Of a stretch of DNA of 64,000 nucleotides, positions 18,874 through 33,800 are shown one piece after another. Source of the stretch: Phoronis australis (Eukaryota; Phoronida; Phoronidae); NCBI GenBank assembly GCA_002633005.1, contig NMRA01000134.1:642045-706044 (forward strand), read 5' to 3'. Every line of letters begins with the position of its first letter. Positions within the stretch are counted from its first letter, which is position 1. The notes under the pieces were generated by a model, which saw only the letters and a program-made list of their open reading frames with translations, ran no database searches and had not been told where the DNA came from. The position numbers were made by a program, and so were the translations under genes.

Positions 18874-21800
18874 GTAAGCTTCTAGATTGGTTAGCGCTTC
18901 TATATGTCTAGTAGTAATAGGCCTACGGTAGTAATTCACAGGACACTTGTTGACTACGCACTCACTATCTAGTATCTAGTACATAGGCCTGCTTGCTTGT
19001 CGAATACATTGATCAGGGCTCTACTCTCATGCGTTACATTGTTACTTTGTTTTTGTTCTCCCTTCTCAGCATGGAAATTGAATTCTATCTCCAAACTATT
19101 TTCATGTTGAGAGAGAATGACACTGACTCATTGACTCAACTGCTTTGTTTTCATAAGTTAGTCTCTTAGGATTTTGTAGTGAGTAATTTATTGCAAGCTT
19201 TCAACATTGACGCTGGTTTTTGTAACTAAATGTTTATCATTGACCCTTTCATAACTGTGAAACCAAAACATGCATTCTCATTCTGTCTCGATGAAATGGC
19301 CTAAATGAGGGTAGGTAAAAGTATAGTTGCCGGGTCCCTATTCAGACCCTATTCAATCCTTCATATCTCCCACAAAAATGACCACACATGGATGATATAT
19401 ACCTCAATCGATTCGTAGTTATTCACTCTTTACTCCTATGCTAAAATTAATCCGATTTAAGCTTTTACTTTCCAAACATTTGCCCACTAACGTACTTACG
19501 TGATAGGCTAGAAATCTCTCGTTAGTGTGGAGCCATCTTTCAATGTATTAGTTCCATCAACGACATCTAGCGTTGTAAATTACAACTAAAGTACTGTACG
19601 AACCCGAATCTCGTTGGCGACTAGAGGGGGGGGGGGTGGGAACTTGAGGGAGNTGGTGGGTGGTGACTAGAAGGGGGCACCTGGGGGGGGGTGGGATGGC
19701 CAGTGGAGGGGGGTGGCCACTGGACTTTTCAACACATTAGTTGACTTGGGAATTTCAACTCATGTGAGCCAAGCAGAGCTTTGTACATTTGCTTCCATAA
19801 GCACGAACAACAATATCTAGCCAACTCAGGTTTGAGCTGATATATTGACTAGTGCGAACATAGAGTTGCCATTGGGGCGGGTGTGGGGGTACCAATACCT
19901 ATGATTTCCCACTTGGGTAAAAAAATACGCGTACAGGTTGTTTTTGGAATATTCTGACAGAGCAAAGTACCTAGTAGCACGCGTTTATCATCCGACTGTG
20001 ATTATGTGATAGGAAGGAATTAGAGGAGAACGGCTGCGATTTTGTTTCTCCTTTCAAACTTGTCTTTGACACATTTCATGTGCTCTAGCTTGTAAATGTA
20101 AGTGCGACCTCAATTCAGCAAATGCAACTTGGGATTCTGAACAGGTAGCAAATGATGACCCGCCTGTTTCCATAGCAGTAGGGGCTGATAGGATGTCAGA
20201 ATGCTGTGGATTTCACTTCACTGTATTTTTGACCTTGCCAGTTTCTGCACCTTTATATTGTTTACTTGCATTATTTTGTATCTCTCTTTCCTCTAGGACC
20301 CAAGCTACACAGTGCAATGAGTGATTTTGTATGAATTAGACACCGAGTTAAGGTCGAGATAACCAATTGACCAGTTTGTAGTTTGAGATAACTGAGCCAG
20401 GAAATGCTCATTGCTATCTGAGAGCAACATTGGCCTGTCTCCAGCAACTATCTGGTTATTCTGGTAGTTCAGTTGCTACTCGATGCGATCTTACAGTGGC
20501 ACTAAATATTATCCAAACGGATAGCCAGCTTTTCAATTATTTAGCCAGCTTTTATTTTTTTGCCAAGCGTATTCACTATCATTGACACTTAGTGTTACGT
20601 TTTTTGATTAGTAAATATGAAGTTATCCTGTGACGAATTTGTTGAACTAAGCAAATTTTATGTAGATAAAGATTATTTGAGCACAAATGAAGAAAAACTT
20701 ACTTGCATGACATTTCGATCAGAGCTGGGTCTGAAGAAATAACAGTCAGTTTTTTCAAGTTCAGAGAACTCACTCTTGTTTTGATTGAGGAACAATTTGA
20801 GACCAATTTCATGATGGTGAGTGGCCTAAATCAAAACTTGTTTTTTGACAGAAAACCCAAGTTATGCCATTCTTGGCAATTTTAAACATTTTTTCTGATT
20901 TCTGAGTTGGACCACTTATCACACAAATTGAAACTGATTTCAACTTGTTAATTATACATGTAAAATCATTGAAACTGATTTCAACTTGTTAATTATACAT
21001 GTAAAATCTTAGCTGAATTTAAGATGCAATATGGCATACAAGTGAAATTTAATTTTCTCACTTTTTCATCTGAAGATAGGTAGCGCTAGTTATTTGATAT
21101 ATCAATGAGAATGGAGGCTACTAAATAAGGTTTGAAATAACCTTAATGTTTTCAAGTTCTGTACCTTATTTACCATCAGACAATATTTAAAAAAAGTGCG
21201 GGCATTTACAACAATGCCAGAAGGACTTGAAAAACAGAAAATGTGAAATTTTGACAATTATTTATGTTTTAAATTGATGTAATTCTAACCTACCGTACTT
21301 AGAACTGATTCCAGCAATTTAGAATAGTTGACAATACATAATGTAGTTCTTAGGCCTACCCCCACCACGAGATAGCACCAAGATTTGTTTCACTCATAGG
21401 ATTACCTCCATCCCCCACTCCCCAGTTGCACCACTGCCTGGGAACATAAGGATACTGTTCAGTTATAGTGCCATCCACTCACAGATTTATCCTAGAACAA
21501 GTTCTTGGGTAACTTGTACCACTTCTAATTCCTGTGTGGTGGCAAACCTGGGATAAGACCAAAGTCATCAGCTGTTGTTGCATACAGACAGGCACACTGA
21601 GCTCGGGCTCAGGAGCACACCGTGCTCAGGATTAGTTGTTCATTGTCACGCTTAGAGTGACAACTTTTGCCTTACCCCAGTTATGGCGATATATGTGTGT
21701 GTGTGTCTGTGTGTGTCTGTGTGTGTGCGTGTGTGTGCGTGTGTGCGTGCGTGTGCGTGTGTGCGCGCGCGGACGCTCCACTTAAAGGTGGGGAAAGTTG

Positions 21801-24800
21801 CACTAGTGCAAATTGTTACTGTGTAGGCTTTGTGTGGATGGGACTTATATCCAGTTATTTTCTTCTTGAACAGGTACTCTCATTTCAGTACCCACTATCC
21901 TTAGTTCAAGCAAGTCCTGTAGCCAGGCCAGTGCAGAAGTGAGAGACACTATTCCAAGAATTTGCCCAGCTGGGATGGTGTGGGCAAAAATTACCATTTG
22001 TTGATAGGAAAAGCTAAAATTATGCAACAGTGCCTGTTTATGTATGTCAGGCACTTGAGTGGGACTCCTCTTATGTTGAAGGTTGACATTGGATATGTTG
22101 CATGGCTAAGATCTGATGATTGGCTGAGGCTAATTACTAAATGCACTTTGTGCTTCATCTCAACTTGAAGTTATACAATTTGTTTTGTTTTTAAAGTGCA
22201 TATGTACTTACTCTGCTCACTGCTTCATTATGCAGTCAAGAATATTCATTATGTAGAATCTGACCAAATTTGGACACAATATTGGCGATGTGACAATCTG
22301 TAGGCCCTCAGTGGAACCTCAGATTTTGTTTGGCGACCTGGTAAAAATGTTAAGTCACCACCAAGTCGCCAGCCACGTGCCCATCCAAGCATGCATTTAA
22401 AATACTACAAGTAAACAGATGGAAATCTGCGACTCTTGCTCCAGTTAGGCATCACCTGTAGGTGCCAGGATTTTTTCAACCCATCCTATAGGCTTTGCCT
22501 TTTTTATAGCCTTAGTTCTTGTTTGTTCATCTAGGAATTGCCTTGTTAAATTCTGTTTTTTCACTAGAGTTTACAAAAGGTAAGTAGCACATAATACATG
22601 TTCTACACCATGGTTGCTATCTGTTCATTGTTGCCAACCATAAGTAGTGTCGACATTACAAGTTACCCTAGAGGAACTTGCCCTAGTGAAACTTGCCCCT
22701 GCCAAGTGTCCCCACTACACACCCTACACCATGCTAAAAATAGAGTGCGAACTGAGACAAGCCCACAGTTGGTAAAAATTTGCACCATGTGTCTGCTGGT
22801 TTGTGTCCATGACTCAACTTGCCCCAGCCCAAATAGCAGCCATACAAATACTAAACCTGGCCACAACTCACAACTCTGAAAGCTTATTTTGTAGGGGTGA
22901 GTGACAAAGTTTTGTTTGTTTTTTGACAGCATATCGTTGTAAATAAAGGAGCCAGCAGGAAGTCTTTTTGAAATGAAAGTGTCCTTAGACATAGTGAGTT
23001 GTTTGAAAAGATCAAGACTACTGGCTGACATGGTCAATAAATTAGTTATCCTGGAACTGTAGTTGTGGATTGTTTTAGGGAAAATTTCATTGAAAGATAA
23101 TGTTGAGTCTGGACTGTCCTATCAGGATTTAGTCTCTTGTTGTTATGTGTAGTTTAAACTTTTAAAGGGTCTGGAAAAAATCCTAAATTATTTGTTTGTT
23201 TTTTTAGGTTTCTGCATTGCTTCAAAAGCAACAAACACTAGATGATATTGTGTTAAAAGTTGCTTTAATCTAAAAATACTAAATAATAATATTATTAATA
23301 AAATCACAAAATTAAACTTTAAGTAGCTTAGAAATCAATTGAAATCCTGGATCTGCTTTGTTAACATTGCCAGGGCTAAAACTGTAGATTTGAGGGCAGT
23401 AACACATTTTTTCGCTGGCATGTGTCAAACTCCTGAAACCCCAATTAAAGCTAGTCAAGCCAGGACACACTCTTGCCATTCATCTGAAGGTCAGACTATA
23501 TGACCTCAGCTGTTACAGGTTGCGGATTGACCTCAGGTGATCCTTGGAGGTGTTGGTGATCCAGTTCACCAAACCAGTCGTGGTACATTTCTATTGATTT
23601 TCTGATTGATTTTTAATGCATTTTCAATTCAATCTTTTTCTGTTTCTACCCAGAGTTTTTCTAATGACGGAATTGCTATGCAATTTTCTTTAATCAGAAT
23701 TGTTTTGGACTGGAGGTCATCTAGGAGATACTATACATCCAAAACAACAAAAGCACCTCAGAAAGAACCTTCGTGGCACACATGTTGACAACAATGCCCC
23801 CTTTCACAGTGTGCATCCTTTGACATAACCGTTAACAAACTCACATGCACACATGCATATCTACAAATATCTGCATGTGCCAAAAGCCCATTTCTACTAA
23901 ACTTCCAACCAAGTATTGACTACTGACAGACTAATTAGTGGTATACTTCATGTGTTGATAATTATGAGATATGCTAATCGTGTGAGGTTTTGCGGATCAA
24001 CACCCCTGAGTTGAAGATATGTCATTTTATCATAATTCATTGACCATGCAAATGAAGCCCTGCGCTTCACAGCATCATGTCACACAAATGACTACTCCTC
24101 TTTCCTCTTAAACAAAAGTCTCTTGGGCTGTCTAGTTTCATGTTTAGAGTTAAAGTTGACATGGCACGTGATGAGATGACCGTGCGCAAGTGGCTTACTA
24201 CCGTAAAACCTGGTGACAAATTTAAAAAATTGGGACAATTTTTGTCAGAAATTCAATAAAAATATTTAATGAAAATAGATGTCTTAGATTCTGCTTTTGA
24301 TAGGAGTTGATGAATAGTTTTAAAAAAACTGTTACGGCCCTTTCACACTAACTTAACTCCGGTATGAGTGGAGCATCCATGTAAACTGCAAAGTTAATTG
24401 CACTGTTCATACCTGCTTCAATAGTTAACTGCATCAAAGTAAATGGTAAATGACGCTGTCATCATCGAAGTAATCGCAAGGTATCACTGATGCCTCCCAT
24501 GGTCACTAAGATTTTTTTAATGTGACAATTTGAGAGCATTTGCGTGTGATAATTGTCATAAAACTTATTTCTAATTCGATAAGTGATTATTCAAGCAAAA
24601 TATCAGCAAATATTAGCAACAACACTGCCCATTAATTGTTGACGATAGCAGTGACCCCTGGTGATAACTTCGGTGAGACTGAACTTGACTGTTCACACTG
24701 CACCACATCGTCTACGATCCACTGTTAAATCCATCTCTTTACTGTGAAGTTAACTGGCGCTGTTAACTTTGATCCAGGACTGAAGTTAACCGTTCATACT

Positions 24801-27800
24801 GACTGCAACTTTGGACTAGATTGATATCTGGGCTATCCTAGATTTAGAAACTGCTGTTGTGGTGGAGTTGAAACCAGATGAGATTTTTTGTAATGCAGAG
24901 ACCGATGTGGTTGACAAATTCTGACCTGCAGGACTTGTGTGTCTAGGTTCCACCTGTCAATATTAGTACCTTACATAAATTGTCTGTTACAGGGTAGAGT
25001 GTGCGCCCTAGGTTCAGTTGGAACTTTTAAAACACCACAAAACTGCATGAACATTATTCCATGATTGATGCAGATGCACACATGAATGCATTGTTTGCAA
25101 AGTACAACTGACTCAGCAGCTGATGTGGTTCAAAACATAACTTTCACAAATTCTTTTGATGCTAATCAACTTCTACAAATAAACTCCAGTTCAGATGACA
25201 ATTTATTTAAGGAAATTAATCACTCAGTTTTGAAGTCTCTGACTGTGTTTGAAATTGTATAATGTTGCAAGGTCGGCTGTCACACTTTTTCTCATAAACT
25301 CCAATGTCATCTGGGGACCTAGCAGAATTCCAACATCATTTCAACTGGGTTACAACTGTTTATATGCCAGGGTCAGCTAAGGGTACTTGAATACTGGTAC
25401 TTTTGCCAATTTGCAAGTCTATAAATGTTTTATATCCTCTCAGGTACTCTTAAACACTTGATAATACTTTTTGATATCATTGCAGCTGAGGTTGATTATT
25501 TCTCCTGACTTCCTCGATATTTCAAATATTTGTTGGGGGTTTTTAAAATGCCAGTAAAGGTAAGGTTGTTAGTATCCATTGGCTATGGCACATTTATAAA
25601 GTGTCATTAATTTCGGACTAATGGAATAGTAATAATTGCCAACTTCACTATTTTTTTTTCTAACATTTCAAAATCTTTTAAATGCTATGATAGCAGTATT
25701 TACTGTACTCATTCAGGGTAACGCCTATGCTTGGCTTAACGCCTGCCTCTTGAAATTTCTAAATTTTCGTATTTAAATGCCCATGCCCAGCTTACCATCC
25801 ATCCCCAGTTTATACAACCGTGCAAATGACTGGACTATGATTCCAGTTTGGCCTTATATTTGACTGTACGTACATACTGTTATTTTCAATATAAGGCCAG
25901 TTATCATTAGTTGTTGTAGCCGATCAGCCGTGACCAAAATTAATGTATATTATTTTAAAGTAGTGCTTGGCTAAAAGCTCTAGAATATAAAAATATTAAT
26001 GTCTTTGATCACGCCATAAAGCAAACGACGTAGGCTTTAGGGCCATGGCTATATACTGAATTCTGGGTAATACGGTAGTGTGGGCATGGTTTTTACTGAA
26101 GAAGACATGACATGGTTCTTTTAAGTCATTTTGATATCATGGTACTCAATGTACAAACTAGATTGAAAGCACTCACAGGCAGCATGAGGCCACGCGGCTC
26201 ATTATGTACATCATATTTGCACTATACTATGCAAAAAGCTGTCACACTACCGAACTGCTTCATTCTAGACGCTAAGCCCTTACTTCATTGTCTACAAACC
26301 TGATTGGATCTTTTAATGACACTATAGCTCCCTGTTCATTAACCCCAGTGTAACATGAGGTAAGTTCTCGCCCCCCCCCCCTTGGTTCTCAGCATTGTTG
26401 TTTTTAAGTGCCTGTACTCTGGTTTGAAGAATGCCACCCGATTTAATTAGTCTTTTTACGGTCTTAATCGGTCTATATTCACATCACCTTGTATACGGTC
26501 GAGCTTACCTCGCCGAGAGATGTCGCATTAACCTGTGAAGAAGGTGAGAAACAACGCAGCAACGTCAGTGGTTCTTCTGCAGAGTGAGTCCCGCTATGCT
26601 GTTCTGTATTGTTCCTGCTTGGGCGAACTATGAAGCTGCTAGGAAAGCAGGTATATCATATTCATTTTTTCAATTCCCTCGAGAGTCCATAATGCTTCGG
26701 AAGTGGCTAGCGGTAGTGAAGAATGAAAACTACGCCGTTAATACCAAGTATGAGGCCGTGAAACTTCTCCGTGTCTGTCAGTGGCCTGCATTTCGTCCGA
26801 TCAGTTGTTGATCAGTTTTTGATGGAGAATTGTAGTTGGCCATGAAAACATAAACAATTGCAATTACTTCAAGGCGTGAGAACATAACATTTTATATAAC
26901 CTGTTTGATGACTGACTCGTTTGTGAGGCTTCTGTTTGGTCCTCTGGGTGTAGGATATGTTTTCGCCCGTTCTTTTTCTCGGCCTTAAAAACGTCGTAAG
27001 TACACCTCTGTTTAGATGTGGTGCAAAATCAGGATAGTGCATGAGACACATCTGCACTTCTCCAAGAAGGCGTTTCACTTACGGAATTTCGTGGCAACAA
27101 ACGCGTCAGTCATTTCCATTATCTTGCGGTTGCGAGTTGTCACGTTGACGTTTATTATTGTGCGTTCTGTTTCAAAAAGAATTATTCTCACCTTAACCAA
27201 TACTTAAAACTGAAACAAAGTCCGTCTCATTAGATACAATTTGTAATGCCTTGTAGTGTTCATGAGTGCAAATGTTTTGAGAAATCAGCAATGAATAAAT
27301 CACTGCAGTTACCAGCATGCTAATTAAGCGTTTGCTGACAGAAAACTGTTGTGAAACAATAACTCAATTTTATATTATCCTCTGGTCAGATGTTAGGGGA
27401 ATCTTTATTTAGAAATACAAATACATTATTCGAATCATTGTTACTGTACAACTTTTACCCTGATGGTTCTGTGTAAGGGTAACCTGACTTCGCGGCTCCC
27501 GACGAGCTCGTAAGTAGATTTGCAATTTCTCAGCTAATTCCCGAAAATAATCGTGCACATTTTGTCTTTGGCTCATTAGTATAGTCGTTTGGTGACTGGA
27601 AGTTTACTTTCCAACTTTAGCTGGTTTATGTTCGTGATGTTTTCAGTCCAGCCGCGATGGGCCTGATCGGGTTCCAAGCCGCTGGCCGGGATAGCAAGCG
27701 TTTTGTGTGTTTAGAACTGAAAAAAATCGCAAGTCTAAAATTACAACACATAGCTGTGTTCTCCTGTCTGTGTATCACGGACGAATAATGTGAATTTATC

Positions 27801-30800
27801 CCCGAAGAGACCCCAAACTCCCGCGACCGATCTATGGTTTGCCTGTGGGCAGCCAGCAAACATTATTATCATAAAATATTTATTTCATGTTATCATAAAA
27901 TATTTATTTCATGTTAGTTGCATAATTATTCTGAAGTTGGTGAGATATTGCAATATTTGAAGAGCTAATTTTTAAGACTTTGTTTTCAAGCTAACCTTTG
28001 GACCATGTTCAAAGTGTTGCCTTGTTGTAGACAGGAATGGCTGTAAATGCAGTCATTGATATAAACACATGGATTTCGTTTCTGGATCAGCAGGTGGCAA
28101 GTTGTTTTGCAATTGTGTATGTGTTACTGGTTAAAATTTGATTTAAATGTTTTGAAGAGATTTTGATGCTGGTGGGCATACCAGTGTTGAATTTTGCAAT
28201 ACAGTAAATGAATAAAATGTAATATTTCTGAACTTTAATTATGCTCTAGAATTATCAAGGGACCAGGGACCCTACTCACCTGATGGGAGAGGTGCCTGTG
28301 CATCCTGAGAGGAGTTTTTTAGTTGAGGGAAAAATCTCCCCTTCCCCATTTCCTGGTCACCATTAATTCCACTCCCTGTCACCACCAGGCATTGGCAATG
28401 TCTCAAGTAGCCAAAACTAATATTTTGCAAAAATGATTCTAACCTTTAGGGGAATGTTTTTGTCACTGGAGTTTTTGGACCCACTGAGGAATTTCATGTA
28501 ATTTTAAAAATATTTTTCGTGGTGAAGTGGGACCATTATTGGTCTTAAAATTGACTCATCGAGGGCCCCAAAGGACTGAATTCAGTTTTGATCAAAATGT
28601 TTGAACTAGGCCCATATAAAATGCTGACTATGAAGACAAAATATTTGGACACAGTATTTGGTGACTTCGTTGCGACAATGATCTTCAGTTTTGGGCAAAA
28701 TTATGACTACGTTTGTCTTTTTTCAAAAGGTTTTGGCTGTATAGTGTTGCAGAGGCTCAAAGTCTTAACTTGTGTTTATAGATGTTGCAAACCATGCTGA
28801 AAATGAAGAACATGTCAACTTTCTTGGAGTTTGTTGAAAAATTAAAATTAGTTACCTAAATTAATCTTCACTTGTTTACCGCAGTTTGTCCTCAATTGAA
28901 ATGTTCTGTTCATCGTTCGTACTTTGTGATTAGCCCCCATTGCTTCATACAGTTTTCCTTGGTTCACTTACACTACATCACTTTTATGTCTCCTTATTGT
29001 TTCAGTGCACAGAGCGCGTGGCTTGTTGGACAAAGGGAAGGGAGGTAAGTTACTAGTTACTAATTTCTTAATTGTACATAATATTCAGGGCTTGATGCTT
29101 AGCATAACGTTAACTACCCAAATGCAACCAGATTGCCAAACGGAAAGGGTGTGCAAAAGCCCTGGTACCTATAAATGACTCAAAGTNAATTAGTTACCTA
29201 AATTAATCTTCACTTGTTTACCGCAGTTTGTCCTCAATTGAAATGTTCTGTTCATCGTTCGTACTTTGTGATTAGCCCCCATTGCTTCATACAGTTTTCC
29301 TTGGTTCACTTACACTACATCACTTTTATGTCTCCTTATTGTTTCAGTGCACAGAGCGCGTGGCTTGTTGGACAAAGGGAAGGGAGGTAAGTTACTAGTT
29401 ACTAATTTCTTAATTGTACATAATATTCAGGGCTTGATGCTTAGCATAACGTTAACTACCCAAATGCAAAACCCAAAAATGATATAGTGACTAACCGGTG
29501 AACACAGCAAATTGCCGGAGCACCTGAAATCGCCCAGATGGCGGCGTTTTTTTGTTTTTTTTTTGCAAAGGGAAAATTAGGACTGTCTTGTATGCTCAGT
29601 ATTGTACAATTNNNCCCCCCCCCCCCCCCGGCTGTCTTGAGACAATATCTAATGCAGGCTCACATCCTAAGGGAGAAGCAGGCAATCAGCACATACAGTA
29701 ATTCCTGTCCTTGACTCATAAGGTGCAGGCTCTTCAATATATTGCTGAACAATTCATTCCTCCCTCTGTTTATTTTCTGTGGTATTTTCAGTGTGTTCTT
29801 GAATGAGCCTGTGGTGACTTTGTGGCAGCCTGGGATTTTTATCAGGTCACACCAAACATAACCTGAAGTCACACTGACAATCTGCAGGTCGCCAAAACTG
29901 AGCCCTGGCATTTGTTTAGGTTCATGCCTTGGCATTCATTCCCTTGAACACCCTGCACCTTTGCATTACCAGTGTTCAAATGCTGTACTTGTGCAGGTTA
30001 ATACCTATGTCGAGCAGAATGCCCAGCCTCAATTTTTATGACTGAGACTTCCTTAGAAGTACCAATGTCTTTATGAATGCCTGTCTCATCAGAACTTTGT
30101 CTGCCATACGCGCACACCAAACATTCAGTTTCTATTTGAATGGGAAATTATGCACTCTTTAATTAAGGAGTCTTGAAAGGGTTCTTTTGACTCATTCGCA
30201 TTCTCATGTTATTGAACTTCTGTGCAAAAAAATGGTGAAGACTTCCGCACGAGCAAATCGGATATGTGGCCAACCAGGTTTCTCAAGTTTTATGCTCAAC
30301 TTATAAGGTCCACCCGTGATTTTTGAATTCCCAAGTTAAAAAGCCCTGGATGTCAACTGATAGGAGTACAGCTAAACAGTGGTGCCTGGTATGTGATGCT
30401 CATATTCAAATTTCTCAATTAAAATGCCCTGAGAGTTATCCTGGATCAACAGAGCATTGATAGGCTCCTCCTGAAATACCACAGTACTATTCTCATTCTA
30501 AGGTATTTACCCACAATGCAACTCCTATGTCAAGCCCCTGTCCTGCTTTTTCATATGCAGATGTACTAGTCACTATCTCCTTGTTATTTTGTAATTCGTC
30601 ATTATAATTCAGGCTTGTATCATTGCACTTTGAGTAACAATGTTGATTTCAAGGAATGGCAAGCAAATAACAGTGCTGTGTGTGCAATGTATAGGTCTTC
30701 CCTTGTTAGAAATGTCTGACATTTTGAAAAGTAGGTCAGTCATGAGAAAGTGGAGAGCTCATTTCAAGACAGGCTTGTTGCTGTAGACGAAAGTTCAGCT

Positions 30801-33800
30801 AGATGATGGTATGTTTTTACACCTAGTTGATTATTTGTCATGGGACTTGACACTCTGTAGTCATAGTGACAAATTACCTACAGCCCCCTCCCCCTGTATC
30901 TTTTGTGGACATAAACAAAGTTCCCAATTAAAGTACTTTGTCATATGCTTGAACCTTGCATGGCAACCAACAGTCAAAGCTCATGTCCAGATCTTTTGTA
31001 ATGTTTTGGGTGTTCCACGAGAGAAGCCAGGATTGTGTATCTTTTATTGTAAGCCATTTTGTATTGTAATGGAATATGACACCTCTACTGATGACACGTT
31101 TGATACTTGCTAGATATGATGACGTGAGTGCAGAATACCAAAGAGCTTGCAGGGTCTCACTTAAGCTGTCAAATGCGAATGGAATAGACCGAGTGACCAG
31201 CCTGTATTTCTTACGAATTGCAGTATTTATCATTAAATTGAGCTCTTTCATGAACGCAGTTCTTTTCTCCCAAGCTGCTGTTTCTTTGTTGCACTACTTT
31301 CCATACGATACCATTTTTGTTAAGCATAACTGGCCGTTCCTTACACTCTTTGACAGGATGTGTGAGTTCACCAGCATGCTTGCTACGTTTGATGCATGAA
31401 AACTGTGATTTGACGACTTGTCATCAACATCATCACTGAAGGAAAACGTTGAACTGAATTGGATTCTAAGACAGCGAAATTAATTCTGTGTCCTCAGTAA
31501 AGAAATTGAAAATTCATGAAAATAAACTGCCTAAAAATTACGAAGTGCCATAGACAGGGGAGGTCATTTCGGCAGCACACAAATCTTCATCTGGTAATGT
31601 AAGGTGATTTTAATTTTCATCTGAGAAATGGCTCCGTGTTTTGATCAGGTCTCACTGTCTTATCATAGCGAACAGCCTTTAATGTCATTATTCACTGAAT
31701 CAAGCCTTGGATCGAAATAAAAGTTTCCAATTCATGGATATAGAAACGTTTCCACCATTGGGGTTCGTGAGAAAAGAAATGTGTTTTTAAGAGAAGAATT
31801 CTGTGTGTATTCAAAAACGTTGCTGTTAGTAGGAATGCGTTTGGGCTCATGAGGGTGGAAGACTGAGTACTGTGGTATGGCACTCAGTACAGTGTTGTGT
31901 GTTTAAATGTATGAATAATGCAGCATTGTCTATGTCATGTTTTAGGTAATGATGCCTTCGCCACGGTAGGTCTGGGAAAGGAGAAGTTCTCGACTAGTAT
32001 CAAGGAGAAGACAGTGGACCCTCAATGGCATGAGGAGTGTGACTTGTAAGTAGCTTGAGGGTTGGAATATCGTGTGGTGCAGCTGCTAATACTTGTAAGT
32101 AGGTTGAGCACAAGGGCCTGTTCAAAGGAAACTGACTTAACTAAAATAAATCTCAAATTTCAACCAATTTTAAGATAAAACTTAAATTTATCTTAAATAT
32201 GTGTCAAGAAAGAATCTGAAGTTTGACTTTGAGTTTTTTTTACTTAATTTTTGTCTTAGTTTTAACTACCTTACCAGATGTGAAAGTTTGGAAGTTGAGA
32301 CAAATCTTAGACGCGAGTAATAATGAACTTAAGTCAGTTTCTTGGACTGGGGCCCTGGTGTTGGTAACACTTGTAAGTATGCGGAGGACTGGGTTGTAGT
32401 ATGGTGTTAACACTTGTAAGTAGGTCAACCTCTGGTCTTAGTATGGTGCTGGTAACACTTGAAAGTTGGTTGAACGCAAGACTATAGTATGGAGCTGGTA
32501 ACACGTGTAAATTGGTTGAATGCAAGACTGCAGTATGGTGCTGGTAACACTTGTAAGTAGGCTGAGGGATGGATTATTGAATGTTGATGGTAACAGGTGT
32601 TTGTTTCCTCTAATTTGGCGATGGAAATTTTAGAGGTATTATAAGTTTGAGGTCATATCTGACCTGATTTAACTAATGGGAAGCGGGTGATGCCCTTGTT
32701 CAAGGGAAGGTGTCTTTTTTAAATACCCTAAACAGAGCACTCGACTGTCTTCATCTTGAGCTTGGAGGTGGTAATTAGTCTGCATAGTGGCTTAGATTTT
32801 TTCTGGAGAGTTGTAAATAATGGTTGTTTTTCATATGCAATAGGCCTTTTGAAATTGTCATACAAAGTCAGTGAAAGCATTTCTTTGTGAACCCTGCTCT
32901 TAGTCATACAACTGTTGCAGTTGGATTGTGTTGTTGAACTCAGTTTAACTAAGGGTTTATGGTCCTGGCTTAGGAGATAGTTGTTTAATTATACCCTATG
33001 AATTCTGAATTGTCAACCCAGAATGCCAAGTTTCAAGGTGATTATGACTTGTTTCAGTGAAATCCCCAACATGGATGCTGAGATCAAGATTAATGTATAT
33101 CATCGTAACCTGATGGGACTGGATGAGTTCTTAGGCCAGCTACTGATGCCGCTCAGAGATTTTGATATGTATGACACACCCAAGAGCACGTAAGCAACTA
33201 ATAGTTGTCCTGTTCAAATCCAAACTAAGGCTAAATGTGTGAATTCTTTGTAGTGTAAATGTGATCAACATTAAATAAGCCTTACTACAGGCTGTTTTTA
33301 ACACTGTTTTCGTCGCATAGTTTGTGTCCTTCAACTTGAATTGTATTTATCACAATTTGTGACATCAGCAGACCTCGAACTCTCCACAGGTCATCAGATA
33401 CCAGCTTTTCAAAAACCCCTCCACTTGCAGTGATGACATGATAATGGTTGCTGGTTACTCACACAAAACTTAATTTCACGTAGTTGTGTAATTTGGTGGC
33501 TTTAGACATGCATGTTGGCTATATATTGTGACTCTCTAAAGTCCCGTTTAGACATCAACTTTTGGCCCGGCGCAACTGACGCGGAGCAAATTGATCGGTG
33601 TCAAGCGTCCGTTTACACACACAGCTCACTAACTGTGGCAAGATGGAAATTTAAGGCTGGAGAGTGTATCACACATGCGCAGGTTTACAAATAACGGGAG
33701 TTGAAGAGACCATAGATTATGTACTATAGTCTATGAAGAGACAGAGAACATGTATTGAGGTCATTACACAAGTGCAGTAGAGATGATCCTTTCGGCCTTG

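Noticed and set aside
22663-23037. 124-codon minus-strand open frame
   Set aside because: No recognisable domain, overlaps another frame on the plus strand, and its C-terminal part follows a local gaaacttgcccc-type repeat; coding potential not supported.
25717-25812. Third copy of the TACCRTAAAC MITE family (aacgcctatgcttggcttaacgcc)
   Set aside because: Similarity to the family is suggestive but too weak and lacks the terminal inverted repeats.
27247-27324. Short frame MPCSVHECKCF resembling another THAP/zinc-finger start
   Set aside because: Only 25 codons, with no FP or Trp block following; too little to support.
30811-31399. Overlapping ~100-codon frames on both strands in a FIP intron
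   Set aside because: No domain, mutually antisense, no plausible splice partners; typical random frames.
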